Assembly: GCF_029714185.1 (NCBI RefSeq)
Contig: NZ_CP121671.1
Span: 62,001-126,000, forward strand
From: Halobacillus naozhouensis
Lineage (GTDB): Bacteria > Bacillota > Bacilli > Bacillales > Halobacillaceae
DNA: 64,000 bases
Reading direction: 5' to 3'
The position numbers and the translations under genes were made by a program. A model generated the notes under the pieces. The model was not told where the DNA came from, made no database searches, and worked only from the letters and a program-made list of their open reading frames with translations. Shown in pieces: positions 43,213 through 59,667 of this stretch. Within the stretch, counting starts at the first letter, position 1. Each line of letters begins with the position of its first letter.

Positions 43213-43256
43213 AAAGATTAAATCCCATAAAAATACTTGGTTTTAGGAGTGAGAAA

Positions 43257-44183
43257 ATGAGAGTAGCTAATAGTGTCAGTGAATTAGTAGGACAAACCCC
43301 AATGGTAAAGCTTAACAGAAGTGCAGATGAAAACAGTGCAGATATTTATCTTAAACTTGAATACATGAACCCTGGAAGTTCTGTCAAAGATCGTATTGCT
43401 CTTTCGATGATTGAAGCAGCTGAAGAATCAGGAGAATTAAAACCAGGGGATACAATTGTGGAGCCAACAAGTGGAAATACTGGGATTGGCTTAGCCATGA
43501 TTGCAGCAGCCAAAGGGTATAAGGCGACTCTTGTGATGCCAGATACGATGAGTCAAGAGCGCCGCAACTTATTACGCGCGTATGGAGCTGAATTAATTTT
43601 AACTCCAGGGAGCGATGGAATGAAAGGAGCCATTAAGAAGGCTGAAGAACTTAAAGATAAACATGGTTACTTTATGCCTCAGCAGTTTAACAATAAGGCG
43701 AACGTCGCTGTTCACGCCCGAACCACTGGTCCTGAAATTGTTGAACAGATGGGAGATCAACTCGATGCTTTCGTATCCGGAATTGGCACAGGGGGAACCA
43801 TTACAGGTGCAGGGAAAGTACTGAAGAAACACTACCCTGACATGAAGATCTATGCAATTGAGCCTGAAGATTCCGCGATTCTATCTGGAGGAGATCCTGG
43901 ACCACATAAAATTCAGGGGCTTGGTGCTGGCTTTGTTCCGGAAATATTGGATACTGAAATTTATGATGAAGTGTACACGGTTTCCAAGGAGGATTCCTAT
44001 GCAGCTGCTCGTGAAGCTGCCAGCAAAGATGGAGTTCTAGGCGGGGTCTCTTCTGGGTCTGCGATTTATGTAGCGAAACAAGTGGCTAAAAAGCTAGGGA
44101 AGGGAAAGAAAGTGGTGGCTGTACTTCCTAGTAACGGAGAACGCTATCTATCTACACCACTTTACCAATTTGATGAAGAATAA
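43257..44183 (+). CDS. cysK: Cysteine synthase A
   Basis: CysK makes cysteine from O-acetylserine and sulfide with PLP. The PLP lysine is in NPGSSVKDRIALSM near residue 45; the substrate loop EPTSGNTGIGLAM is near 72 and the phosphate-binding GIGTGGTITG near 180. The 308 residues are standard. It has its own promoter and terminator. In B. subtilis it is under CymR; I did not find a convincing operator. Confidence 0.97.
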   Translation: MRVANSVSELVGQTPMVKLNRSADENSADIYLKLEYMNPGSSVKDRIALSMIEAAEESGELKPGDTIVEPTSGNTGIGLAMIAAAKGYKATLVMPDTMSQERRNLLRAYGAELILTPGSDGMKGAIKKAEELKDKHGYFMPQQFNNKANVAVHARTTGPEIVEQMGDQLDAFVSGIGTGGTITGAGKVLKKHYPDMKIYAIEPEDSAILSGGDPGPHKIQGLGAGFVPEILDTEIYDEVYTVSKEDSYAAAREAASKDGVLGGVSSGSAIYVAKQVAKKLGKGKKVVAVLPSNGERYLSTPLYQFDEE

Positions 44184-44188
44184 ATCAC

Positions 44189-44222
44189 AAAAAGCTGAGC
44201 TCAAGGAGTTCAGCTTTTTTTA
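44189..44222 (+). terminator. Terminator after cysK
   Basis: GCTGAGCTC pairs with GAGTTCAGC (one G-U pair) around a three-base loop, flanked by A and T tracts. Confidence 0.92.
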
Positions 44223-44313
44223 TGGGGATGAATCTAAAAATGTCCCCGTGATAGATGTCGTAAAGTGTTGTAAAATAGAATGATACATTAAACTTTGAAA
44301 GAAGGAACGGAAT

Positions 44314-45138
44314 ATGCTCAATACTAAAGTAAAAAAACTAGATCTTTCCACACAAACACAAGTGATGGGCATCCTTAATATTACGCCAGACTCTTTTTCT
44401 GACGGCGGGAAATATAATGAACTAGACAAAGCGGTAGCACATGCTTTGGAAATGGAACGGCAAGGCGCCCAAATTATTGATGTCGGAGGAGAATCGACCA
44501 GGCCTGGACATGTACCTGTTACGGAAGAAGAAGAGATCGCACGTGTTGTTCCTGTAATCAAAGCATTACGCGAAAAGCTGTCCATACCAGTTTCTATTGA
44601 TACGTATAAGGCTGAGGTAGCAAAACACGCGGTAGAAGCGGGGGCTTCCATTATAAATGACGTATGGGGAGCGAAGCATGAATGCGCGATTGCACAAGTG
44701 GCAGCAGATTATGATGTGCCGATCATCCTGATGCATAATCGGAAGGATAAAAACTATCAATCGCTTATTGAGGATATGAAAGCGGATCTTACTGAAAGCA
44801 TTGATATTGCGAAGCGAGCAGGTGTCAAAGAGGAACATATTATTTTAGATCCGGGGGTTGGTTTTGCTAAAACTCCTGAGGACAATTTGCTTGTCATGAG
44901 AAACCTACATCAGTTTGTTGCATTAGGCTATCCAGTATTATTAGGAACCTCCCGAAAGTCATTCATCGGGCATACGCTTGACCTCCCGGAGGAAGAGCGA
45001 ATGGAAGGAACAGGAGCAACAGTTTGCTTTGGAATTTCGCAAGGAGTACAAATTGTACGTGTGCATGATGTAGAACCTATTGTTCGAATGACGAAGATGA
45101 TGGATGCCATGGTCGGAAAGGAGTTGTGTAATGGATAA
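44314..45138 (+). CDS. folP: Dihydropteroate synthase
   Basis: FolP joins p-aminobenzoate to dihydropterin pyrophosphate and is the sulfonamide target. The signatures are MGILNITPDSFSDGGKY near residue 17, DVGGESTRPGH near 58, SIDTYKAEVAKHAVEAGA near 92 and LGTSRKSFIG near 210. The 274 residues are standard. The pabB, pabA and pabC genes that precede it in B. subtilis are absent, so p-aminobenzoate must be made by genes elsewhere or taken up. Its stop overlaps folB. Confidence 0.96.
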   Translation: MLNTKVKKLDLSTQTQVMGILNITPDSFSDGGKYNELDKAVAHALEMERQGAQIIDVGGESTRPGHVPVTEEEEIARVVPVIKALREKLSIPVSIDTYKAEVAKHAVEAGASIINDVWGAKHECAIAQVAADYDVPIILMHNRKDKNYQSLIEDMKADLTESIDIAKRAGVKEEHIILDPGVGFAKTPEDNLLVMRNLHQFVALGYPVLLGTSRKSFIGHTLDLPEEERMEGTGATVCFGISQGVQIVRVHDVEPIVRMTKMMDAMVGKELCNG

Positions 45139-45499
45139 AATCTACTTAAATGGAATGGAATTTTGGGGATATCACGGACTCTTCCCTGAGGAAAACAAAC
45201 TCGGGCAACGATTCTATGTCGATCTTGAACTGGAGTTAGATTTGAAGCCTGCTGCTCAGAAAGATGATATGGATCAATCCATTAATTACGGCGAAATATA
45301 TGAAGTAACGAAAACGGTAGTAGAAGGAGAAGCGGCAAAGCTTGTAGAAACGATTGCAGAACAACTAGCTCAACAATTACTGCAATCTTTTTCGCTGCTT
45401 GAGGCATGCCGTGTCAAAGTAACCAAGCCTGATCCACCTATTCCTGGACATTATAAATCTGTTGCGATTGATATCTATAGGAGCCGAAGAGATGACTAA
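45131..45499 (+). CDS. folB: Dihydroneopterin aldolase
   Basis: FolB cleaves dihydroneopterin to 6-hydroxymethyl-dihydropterin. The 122-residue sequence shows FWGYHGLFPEENKLGQRFYV, DQSINYGEIYEV near residue 50 and KPDPPIPGHYKSVAIDIYR near the end, with the catalytic Lys in this last block. ATG 45131 has AAAGGAG at 45118-45124 and overlaps the folP stop by eight bases. Confidence 0.95.
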   Translation: MDKIYLNGMEFWGYHGLFPEENKLGQRFYVDLELELDLKPAAQKDDMDQSINYGEIYEVTKTVVEGEAAKLVETIAEQLAQQLLQSFSLLEACRVKVTKPDPPIPGHYKSVAIDIYRSRRDD

Positions 45500-45980
45500 A
45501 GCGTATATTGCCCTGGGATCTAATATTTCCCCACGCGAGCAATATCTTACGGAAGCTATTGCTATGATTGGTGAGCACGAAGGCATCACATTGGCAAAAC
45601 AGTCAAAAATTTATAAAACCGCCCCGGTTGGGTATACCGATCAGAATGACTTTTTGAATATGGTGCTAGAGGTAGATACGCTTTTACAGCCGTTACAACT
45701 GCTTGATTATTGTCAGACGATCGAACAAAACTTAGGCAGAAGACGAATCATCAGATGGGGTCCACGCACAATAGACCTTGACATTTTATTGTATAATGAT
45801 GAAAATATGAAAGCAGAGCGACTTACGATTCCCCATCCTCATATGCACGAACGCGCATTTGTAATCGTGCCATTGGCAGAAGTGAATCCTGACGTCAATT
45901 TGCCTACATTAAGGAAAACAGCAAAAGAGGTGCTTCGCCAGCTCCCCGAGGAAGACGTGAAGACTATTCAGCCGTTGTAA
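45492..45980 (+). CDS. folK: HPPK, 6-hydroxymethyl-dihydropterin pyrophosphokinase
   Basis: FolK transfers pyrophosphate from ATP to the pterin, giving the FolP substrate. The 162-residue protein has AYIALGSNISPREQYL at the start, IEQNLGRRRIIRWGPRTIDL near 80 with DLDILLYND, and IPHPHMHERAFVIVPL near 112. ATG 45492 overlaps the folB stop by eight bases. The small yazB gene that follows in B. subtilis is missing. Confidence 0.95.
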   Translation: MTKAYIALGSNISPREQYLTEAIAMIGEHEGITLAKQSKIYKTAPVGYTDQNDFLNMVLEVDTLLQPLQLLDYCQTIEQNLGRRRIIRWGPRTIDLDILLYNDENMKAERLTIPHPHMHERAFVIVPLAEVNPDVNLPTLRKTAKEVLRQLPEEDVKTIQPL

Positions 45981-46020
45981 TTTCGCAACTATATCTATAA
46001 ATTAATTTATTGAAGGAGAT

Positions 46021-46587
46021 ATGCATTATATTTCAAATCGGAGATCTTACCATTCCGAACCGTGTCGTACTTCCCAAATGGCCGGTGTGTGTAACTCTGC
46101 CTTTCGTCTGACTGTTAAAGAATTCGGTGCAGGAATGGTCTGCACAGAAATGGTTAGTGACAAAGGGATTGTTAATAAAAATGAGAAAACGATGAATATG
46201 CTGTATATCGACCCGGATGAGGAGCCGATGAGCTTGCAATTTTTTGGCGGTGAGAAAGAGACACTCATCGATGCTGCTAAATTTGTTGATCAAAAAACGA
46301 CAGATAATATTATTGATATTAATATGGGCTGTCCTGTACTTGTCGAGGAACCATCACCTAAAGAAAAAATTGATGTATGTATGCGCCACATGGATCGTCT
46401 GATTCGTTTAAAAAATGAAAAAGTCGCGATTCGGGAAATGCGTAAGCACGCTTCATGGTATTAGAAAGGTCTAAAAGGCGGAGGAAGGGTTCGCAATCGT
46501 ATCAACCAGGCTGAAACCAGGAATACGATGCTAAATATTCTTTATGATTTTGCGAGTGGCCTTGAAGAAAGCATGAAGGTATCGTAG
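46021..46587 (+). pseudogene. dusB: Degenerate tRNA-dihydrouridine synthase gene
   Basis: The region encodes pieces of DusB, which reduces uridines in tRNA using FMN. It carries several lesions. The start motif reads IFQIGDLTIPNRVVL in one frame with ATA where the start is expected; a one-base loss near 46073 moves the frame before QMAGVCNSAFRLTVKEFGAG. After DINMGCPV (about 46342) the central FMN/catalytic region of roughly 110-130 residues is missing, and the sequence jumps to MRHMDRLIRLKNEKVAIREM. A TAG at 46462-46464 interrupts the C-terminal part, which continues KGLKGGGRVRNRINQAETR. An intact protein has about 330 residues. The position between folK and lysS is that of dusB in B. subtilis. 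Confidence 0.88.
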
Positions 46588-46598
46588 CTCCTTCTTCG

Positions 46599-46627
46599 TT
46601 GACACGAATCAAGGTCTTTTCTATACT
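46599..46627 (+). promoter_or_regulatory. Sigma-A promoter upstream of lysS
   Basis: TTGACA at 46599-46604 and TATACT at 46622-46627 are 17 bases apart. Transcription would start near 46634, just before a terminator-like hairpin. Confidence 0.75.
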
Positions 46628-46644
46628 AAATCATAGTTGCAACA

Positions 46645-46672
46645 CTGCCAGAGCCCTTCTGGCAGTTTTTAT
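46645..46672 (+). terminator. Terminator-like hairpin between the lysS promoter and lysS
   Basis: CTGCCAGA at 46645-46652 pairs with TCTGGCAG at 46658-46665, followed by TTTTTATT. It could end fol-dusB transcripts, but it also lies inside the leader of the lysS transcript. Confidence 0.85.
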
Positions 46673-46719
46673 TATTGAGCCGGATTAGGATAAATGATGT
46701 TAGGAATGGAGTGATGACA

Positions 46720-48207
46720 ATGACGGAAGAACTCAATGATCAAATGCGGGTGCGCAGGGAGAAATTGAGCACGTATAAAGAGCAAGGACTGGATCCGTTT
46801 GGAGCTAAATTCGAACGAACAGCTCTTGCTGAGGATTTAATAGAGAAATACGATGATTTTTCAAAAGAAGAACTTGAAGACAAACAAATCCCAGCTACAA
46901 TTGCAGGACGAATTATGACAAAGCGAGGAAAAGGGAAAGCTGGCTTTGCTCATATTCAAGACCTAAGTGGTCAGATCCAGCTTTACGTACGTAAAGATAG
47001 CGTAGGTGACGAAGCCTACGATGTGTTTAAGACAGCAGATATAGGCGATATTGTGGGTGTGTCCGGCGTTATGTTCAAGACTAATGTGGGAGAACTCTCT
47101 GTTAAGCCGGACGAATTTCAGATTTTAACAAAATCATTGCGTCCGTTACCTGAGAAATTCCATGGTTTAAAAGACGTAGAACAACGTTATCGTCAGCGTT
47201 ATTTAGACTTGATTACGAACCCGGAAAGCCGGGATACATTTGTGACACGAAGTAAGATCATTCAGTCTATGCGTAGATATTTAGATGATCTAGGTTTCCT
47301 AGAGGTAGAAACACCAATGATGCATGGTATCCCTGGAGGGGCCTCAGCACGTCCGTTTGAAACTCACCATAACGCACTAGATATGCCGCTTTATATGAGA
47401 ATTGCTATCGAACTTCACCTGAAAAGATTAATCGTTGGCGGCATGGAGAAGGTTTATGAAATTGGCAGGGTATTCCGTAACGAAGGAGTCTCTACTCGTC
47501 ATAATCCTGAATTCACCATGATCGAATTGTATGAGGCTTATGCAGACTATCATGACATCATGGATTTAACTGAGAATTTGGTTGCTCATATTGCGAAGGA
47601 AGTGCTTGGCTCAACGATGATCACATATGACGATGTGGAGATTAATTTAGAACCCGAATGGACTCGACTTCATATGGTGGATGCGGTGAAAGAATATACA
47701 GATGTGGATTTCTGGCAGCAAATGAGTGATGAAGATGCCAAAATCCTGGCTAAGGAACATGGTGTGGAAATTCAGGATACGATGACGTTCGGACATATCG
47801 TAAATGAATTCTTTGAACAAAAGGTCGAGGAGAAACTTATTCAGCCTACCTTTATTTATGGGCATCCTATAGAGATTTCCCCACTTGCGAAAAAGAATCC
47901 AGAGGACGAGCGTTTCACGGATCGTTTTGAATTATTCATAGTAGGACGCGAACACGCGAATGCATTCTCTGAGCTGAATGATCCGATTGATCAGCGGGAA
48001 CGCTTCGAAGCTCAACTCAAAGAACGGGAAGAGGGAAATGACGAAGCCCATATGATGGACGAAGACTTCCTTGAATCCTTAGAATATGGTATGCCACCTA
48101 CAGGCGGTTTAGGAATCGGAATTGACCGTCTTGTCATGTTACTAACTAACTCCCCGTCAATCCGGGATGTATTACTGTTCCCACAAATGAGGAATCGCGA
48201 ATCTTAG
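46720..48207 (+). CDS. lysS: Lysyl-tRNA synthetase, class II
   Basis: LysS charges tRNA-Lys. The N-terminal OB-fold anticodon-binding domain covers about 50-150 (AGRIMTKRGKGKAGFAHIQD), and the catalytic domain shows motif 1 near 190, motif 2 (GRVFRNEGVSTRHNPEFTM) near 250 and motif 3 (GGLGIGIDRLVMLL) near 465. ATG 46720 lies eight bases from GGAG at 46708-46711 and gives 495 residues; ATG 46714 would be too close to the site. Confidence 0.97.
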   Translation: MTEELNDQMRVRREKLSTYKEQGLDPFGAKFERTALAEDLIEKYDDFSKEELEDKQIPATIAGRIMTKRGKGKAGFAHIQDLSGQIQLYVRKDSVGDEAYDVFKTADIGDIVGVSGVMFKTNVGELSVKPDEFQILTKSLRPLPEKFHGLKDVEQRYRQRYLDLITNPESRDTFVTRSKIIQSMRRYLDDLGFLEVETPMMHGIPGGASARPFETHHNALDMPLYMRIAIELHLKRLIVGGMEKVYEIGRVFRNEGVSTRHNPEFTMIELYEAYADYHDIMDLTENLVAHIAKEVLGSTMITYDDVEINLEPEWTRLHMVDAVKEYTDVDFWQQMSDEDAKILAKEHGVEIQDTMTFGHIVNEFFEQKVEEKLIQPTFIYGHPIEISPLAKKNPEDERFTDRFELFIVGREHANAFSELNDPIDQRERFEAQLKEREEGNDEAHMMDEDFLESLEYGMPPTGGLGIGIDRLVMLLTNSPSIRDVLLFPQMRNRES

Positions 48208-48219
48208 CTTTAGCTGCCT

Positions 48220-48248
48220 CCCTCGACTATTTGTCGGGGGTTTTATTT
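48220..48248 (+). terminator. Terminator after lysS
   Basis: CCCTCGAC at 48220-48227 pairs with GTCGGGGG at 48233-48240 (one G-U pair), followed by TTTTATTTT. Confidence 0.8.
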
Positions 48249-48278
48249 TGGGTCAATCTGTCAGAAAATACTTTTATT

Positions 48279-48307
48279 TTGATAGGCCCTTGATTTGCCC
48301 GTATAAT
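48279..48307 (+). promoter_or_regulatory. rRNA promoter P1
   Basis: TTGATA at 48279-48284 and TATAAT at 48302-48307 are 17 bases apart. The 415-base gap between lysS and the 16S gene holds P1, P2 and the rRNA leader. Confidence 0.8.
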
Positions 48308-48384
48308 CATGGTAAATTATTAAACGTCGCATTAAGCGAACAGAACACATCGCTTTTTGAAGAATAACATCATGAAAAAAGTTA

Positions 48385-48413
48385 TTGACTTAACTTACTA
48401 ACCATGATATATT
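48385..48413 (+). promoter_or_regulatory. rRNA promoter P2
   Basis: TTGACT at 48385-48390 and TATATT at 48408-48413 are 17 bases apart, giving the tandem promoter layout usual for Bacillus rRNA operons. Confidence 0.8.
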
Positions 48414-48449
48414 AATTAGGTCGCTGTTTTGAAGCGGCACTCAACATTT

Positions 48450-48464
48450 TGATCTTTGAAAACT
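48450..48464 (+). promoter_or_regulatory. boxA antitermination element in the rRNA leader
   Basis: TGATCTTTGAAAACT resembles the boxA of Bacillus rRNA leaders bound by NusB-NusE. A related copy is in the 16S-23S spacer at 50304-50318. Confidence 0.65.
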
Positions 48465-48622
48465 GAACGAACCAACCAGTACGTCAACACATTCTTTCTA
48501 TTATATAGAGGGAATACAAACAAGCACATTCGGTGTGCAAAGAGTCAAAGGATCTTCAACTAGGTTCGCAACGTCCTGTTGCAACGTTGAAGGCAGTGCA
48601 TCCGTGCACAAGCAAACTTAAC

Positions 48623-50198
<1,576 letters not shown>

Positions 50199-50303
50199 AA
50201 CTATGGAAGGCGGACACAACCTTCGGGTTGATGGATGCTGATCCATACGGAAGACGCACTGGTTGGTTGTTCAGTTTTGAGAGATCAAACGATCTTCTCA
50301 ATG

Positions 50304-50318
50304 TGAACCTTGAAAACT
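50304..50318 (+). promoter_or_regulatory. boxA-like element in the 16S-23S spacer, copy 1
   Basis: TGAACCTTGAAAACT matches the boxA pattern. The spacer (50195-50408) contains no tRNA gene. Confidence 0.5.
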
Positions 50319-50408
50319 GGATAAGATATTTCAGAACGTGTTTGATCGCAAGATCAACACGGGATGACAAGACATCAAACATCAATTTTTAAACGTCTTT
50401 TCACAGAT

Positions 50409-53330
<2,922 letters not shown>

Positions 53331-53441
53331 ATATCAAAAAGCGGAGACGACCTTTATGGGAGTCAAAGCTAGATTATTAAACGTAAACATGATGTTTGTC
53401 TTGCCCCTCTTATCCAGTTTTGAAGGTTTTCAAAAAAAACC

Positions 53442-53470
53442 TTGAAATTTTCCTTCAAGGATCATATAAT
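53442..53470 (+). promoter_or_regulatory. Possible promoter in the 23S-5S spacer of the first operon
   Basis: TTGAAA at 53442-53447 and TATAAT at 53465-53470 are 17 bases apart. The element is absent from the second operon. CCTTGAA (53440-53446) and TTCAAGG (53454-53460) also form an inverted repeat over the -35. It would drive 5S, nine tRNA genes and the second rRNA operon. Confidence 0.5.
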
Positions 53471-53495
53471 ATATCTTGTCCTTGAAAATAATAAG

Positions 53496-53611
53496 GTTTG
53501 GTGGTGACGGCGAAGAGGTCACACCTGTTCCCATGCCGAACACAGCAGTTAAGCTCTTCAGCGCCGATGGTAGTCGGGTTGATCCCCGTGAGAGTAGGAC
53601 ACTGCCAAGCC
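53496..53611 (+). rRNA. 5S ribosomal RNA, copy 1
   Basis: The gene has the conserved core GCGAAGAGGTCACACC and CCGAACACAGCAGTTAAGC. Helix I pairs TTTGGTGG with CTGCCAAG-type sequence. Ends are approximate. It differs from copy 2 at several positions. Confidence 0.93.
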
Positions 53612-53625
53612 TTATTACATAATCC

Positions 53626-53701
53626 GGAGGATTAGCTCAGCTGGGAGAGCACTTGCCTTACAAGCAAGGGGTCGCAGGTTCGAGCCCTGCATCCTCCACC
53701 A
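53626..53701 (+). tRNA. tRNA-Val (UAC)
   Basis: Cloverleaf with acceptor GGAGGAT/ATCCTCC, anticodon loop CTTACAA and encoded CCA. It is the first of nine tRNA genes whose order matches the first nine of the B. subtilis trnB cluster. Confidence 0.96.
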
Positions 53702-53707
53702 TTCATC

Positions 53708-53783
53708 GCCGGCCTAGCTCAACTGGCAGAGCAACTGATTTGTAATCAGTAGGTTGGGGGTTCAAGTCCTCTGGCCGGCACCA
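53708..53783 (+). tRNA. tRNA-Thr (UGU)
   Basis: Cloverleaf with acceptor GCCGGCC paired at the 3' end, anticodon stem ACTGA/TCAGT, loop TTTGTAA and encoded CCA. Confidence 0.96.
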
Positions 53784-53817
53784 TTGATACAACGTTATTT
53801 GATTCACTTTTGATCAA

Positions 53818-53893
53818 GAGCCATTAGCTCAGCTGGTAGAGCATCTGACTTTTAATCAGAGGGTCGGAGGTTCGAGCCCTCCATGGCTCACCA
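53818..53893 (+). tRNA. tRNA-Lys (UUU)
   Basis: Cloverleaf with acceptor GAGCCAT/ATGGCTC, anticodon loop CTTTTAA and encoded CCA. Confidence 0.96.
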
Positions 53894-53900
53894 TTTTTTA

Positions 53901-53982
53901 GCGGGTGTGGTGGAATTGGCAGACACGCTAGATTTAGGATCTAGTGCTTCACGGCGTGGGGGTTCAAGTCCCTCCACCCGCA
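53901..53982 (+). tRNA. tRNA-Leu (UAG)
   Basis: Class II tRNA with a long variable arm, acceptor GCGGGTG/CACCCGC and anticodon loop TTTAGGA. The CCA end is not encoded: the sequence after the discriminator A is TTA. Confidence 0.95.
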
Positions 53983-53988
53983 TTATAC

Positions 53989-54063
53989 GCGGAAGTAGTT
54001 CAGTGGTAGAACACCACCTTGCCAAGGTGGGGGTCGCGGGTTCGAATCCCGTCTTCCGCTCCA
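53989..54063 (+). tRNA. tRNA-Gly (GCC)
   Basis: Cloverleaf with acceptor GCGGAAG/CTTCCGC, anticodon loop TTGCCAA and encoded CCA. Confidence 0.96.
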
Positions 54064-54106
54064 TTATTACTTAAATGAGAAATCAGAGACCTAGAAAGCT
54101 TGTCAA

Positions 54107-54195
54107 GCCGGGGTGGCGGAATTGGCAGACGCACAGGACTTAAAATCCTGCGGTAGGTTACTACCGTGCCGGTTCGAGTCCGGCCCTCGGCACCA
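54107..54195 (+). tRNA. tRNA-Leu (UAA)
   Basis: Class II tRNA with a long variable arm, acceptor GCCGGGG/CCTCGGC, anticodon loop CTTAAAA and encoded CCA. Confidence 0.95.
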
Positions 54196-54206
54196 TAATA
54201 ATATAT

Positions 54207-54283
<77 letters not shown>

Positions 54284-54292
54284 TTTTTCTTA

Positions 54293-54369
54293 CGGGAAGT
54301 AGCTCAGCTTGGTAGAGCACTTGGTTTGGGACCAAGGGGTCGCAGGTTCGAATCCTGTCTTCCCGACCA
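54293..54369 (+). tRNA. tRNA-Pro (UGG)
   Basis: Cloverleaf with acceptor CGGGAAG/CTTCCCG, anticodon loop TTTGGGA and encoded CCA. Confidence 0.96.
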
Positions 54370-54386
54370 TCTCTAACCAATTTAAC

Positions 54387-54462
54387 GGGGCCTTAGCTCA
54401 GCTGGGAGAGCGCCTGCTTTGCACGCAGGAGGTCAGCGGTTCGATCCCGCTAGGCTCCACCA
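54387..54462 (+). tRNA. tRNA-Ala (UGC)
   Basis: Cloverleaf with acceptor GGGGCCT/AGGCTCC, anticodon loop TTTGCAC and encoded CCA. The last two CCA bases are also the first two bases of rRNA repeat unit B. Confidence 0.96.
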
Positions 54463-54465
54463 TTT

Positions 54466-54480
54466 TGATCTTTGAAAACT
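54466..54480 (+). promoter_or_regulatory. boxA antitermination element, second operon
   Basis: This is the same TGATCTTTGAAAACT element as at 48450, four bases after the tRNA-Ala CCA. It could keep polymerase entering from upstream in antiterminated form. Another spacer copy is at 56314-56328. Confidence 0.6.
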
Positions 54481-54638
54481 GAACGAACCAACCAGTACGT
54501 CAACACATTCTTTCTATTATATAGAGGGAATACAAACAAGCACATTCGGTGTGCAAAGAGTCAAAGGATCTTCAACTAGGTTCGCAACGTCCTGTTGCAA
54601 CGTTGAAGGCAGTGCATGCGTGCACAAGCAAACTTAAC

Positions 54639-56208
<1,570 letters not shown>

Positions 56209-56418
56209 AACTATGGAAGGCGGACACAACCTTCGGGTTGATGGATGCTGATCCATACGGAAGACGCACTGGTTGGTTGTTCAGTTTTGAGAGATCAAAC
56301 GATCTTCTCAATGTGAACCTTGAAAACTGGATAAGATATTTCAGAACGTGTTTGATCGCAAGATCAACACGGGATGACAAGACATCAAACATCAATTTTT
56401 AAACGTCTTTTCACAGAT

Positions 56419-59340
<2,922 letters not shown>

Positions 59341-59457
59341 ATATCAAAAAGCGGAGACGACCTTTATGGGAGTCAAAGCTAGATTATTAAACGTAAACAT
59401 GATGTTTGTCTTGCCCCTCTTATCCAGTTTTGAAGGTTCGCCCTTCCTAACAGAATG

Positions 59458-59572
59458 ATGTGGTGGCGACAGCGAAGAGGTCACACCTGTTCCCATGCCG
59501 AACACAGCAGTTAAGCTCTTCAGCGCCGATGGTAGTCGGGTCGATCCCCGTGAGAGTAGGACGCGGCCACAT
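59458..59572 (+). rRNA. 5S ribosomal RNA, copy 2
   Basis: The core matches copy 1, but helix I reads TGTGGTGGCG with CGCGGCCACA, and changes on the two strands preserve pairing. The 23S-5S spacer is shorter than in copy 1. Ends are approximate. Confidence 0.93.
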
Positions 59573-59628
59573 TATTATATAGTAAAAAACCGGAAGCATA
59601 TGCTTCCGGTTTTTTACTATATAATAAT
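59571..59628 (+). terminator. 58-bp perfect palindrome, terminator of the rRNA tandem
   Basis: Two 29-base arms (59571-59599 and 59600-59628) are exact reverse complements with no central spacer. The GC-rich core ACCGGAAGC/GCTTCCGGT is followed by TTTTTT, so it works as an intrinsic terminator and, by symmetry, in both directions. The outer arms are pure A/T plus one G/C step. Confidence 0.92.
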
Positions 59629-59667
59629 AACGATCCTTTATTCCTGACCAAGGAAGGTGGAATCTGA

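Noticed and set aside
53883..54074. A 63-codon plus-strand frame across tRNA-Leu and tRNA-Gly
   Set aside because: It covers two well-folded tRNA genes, leaving no room for a real protein.
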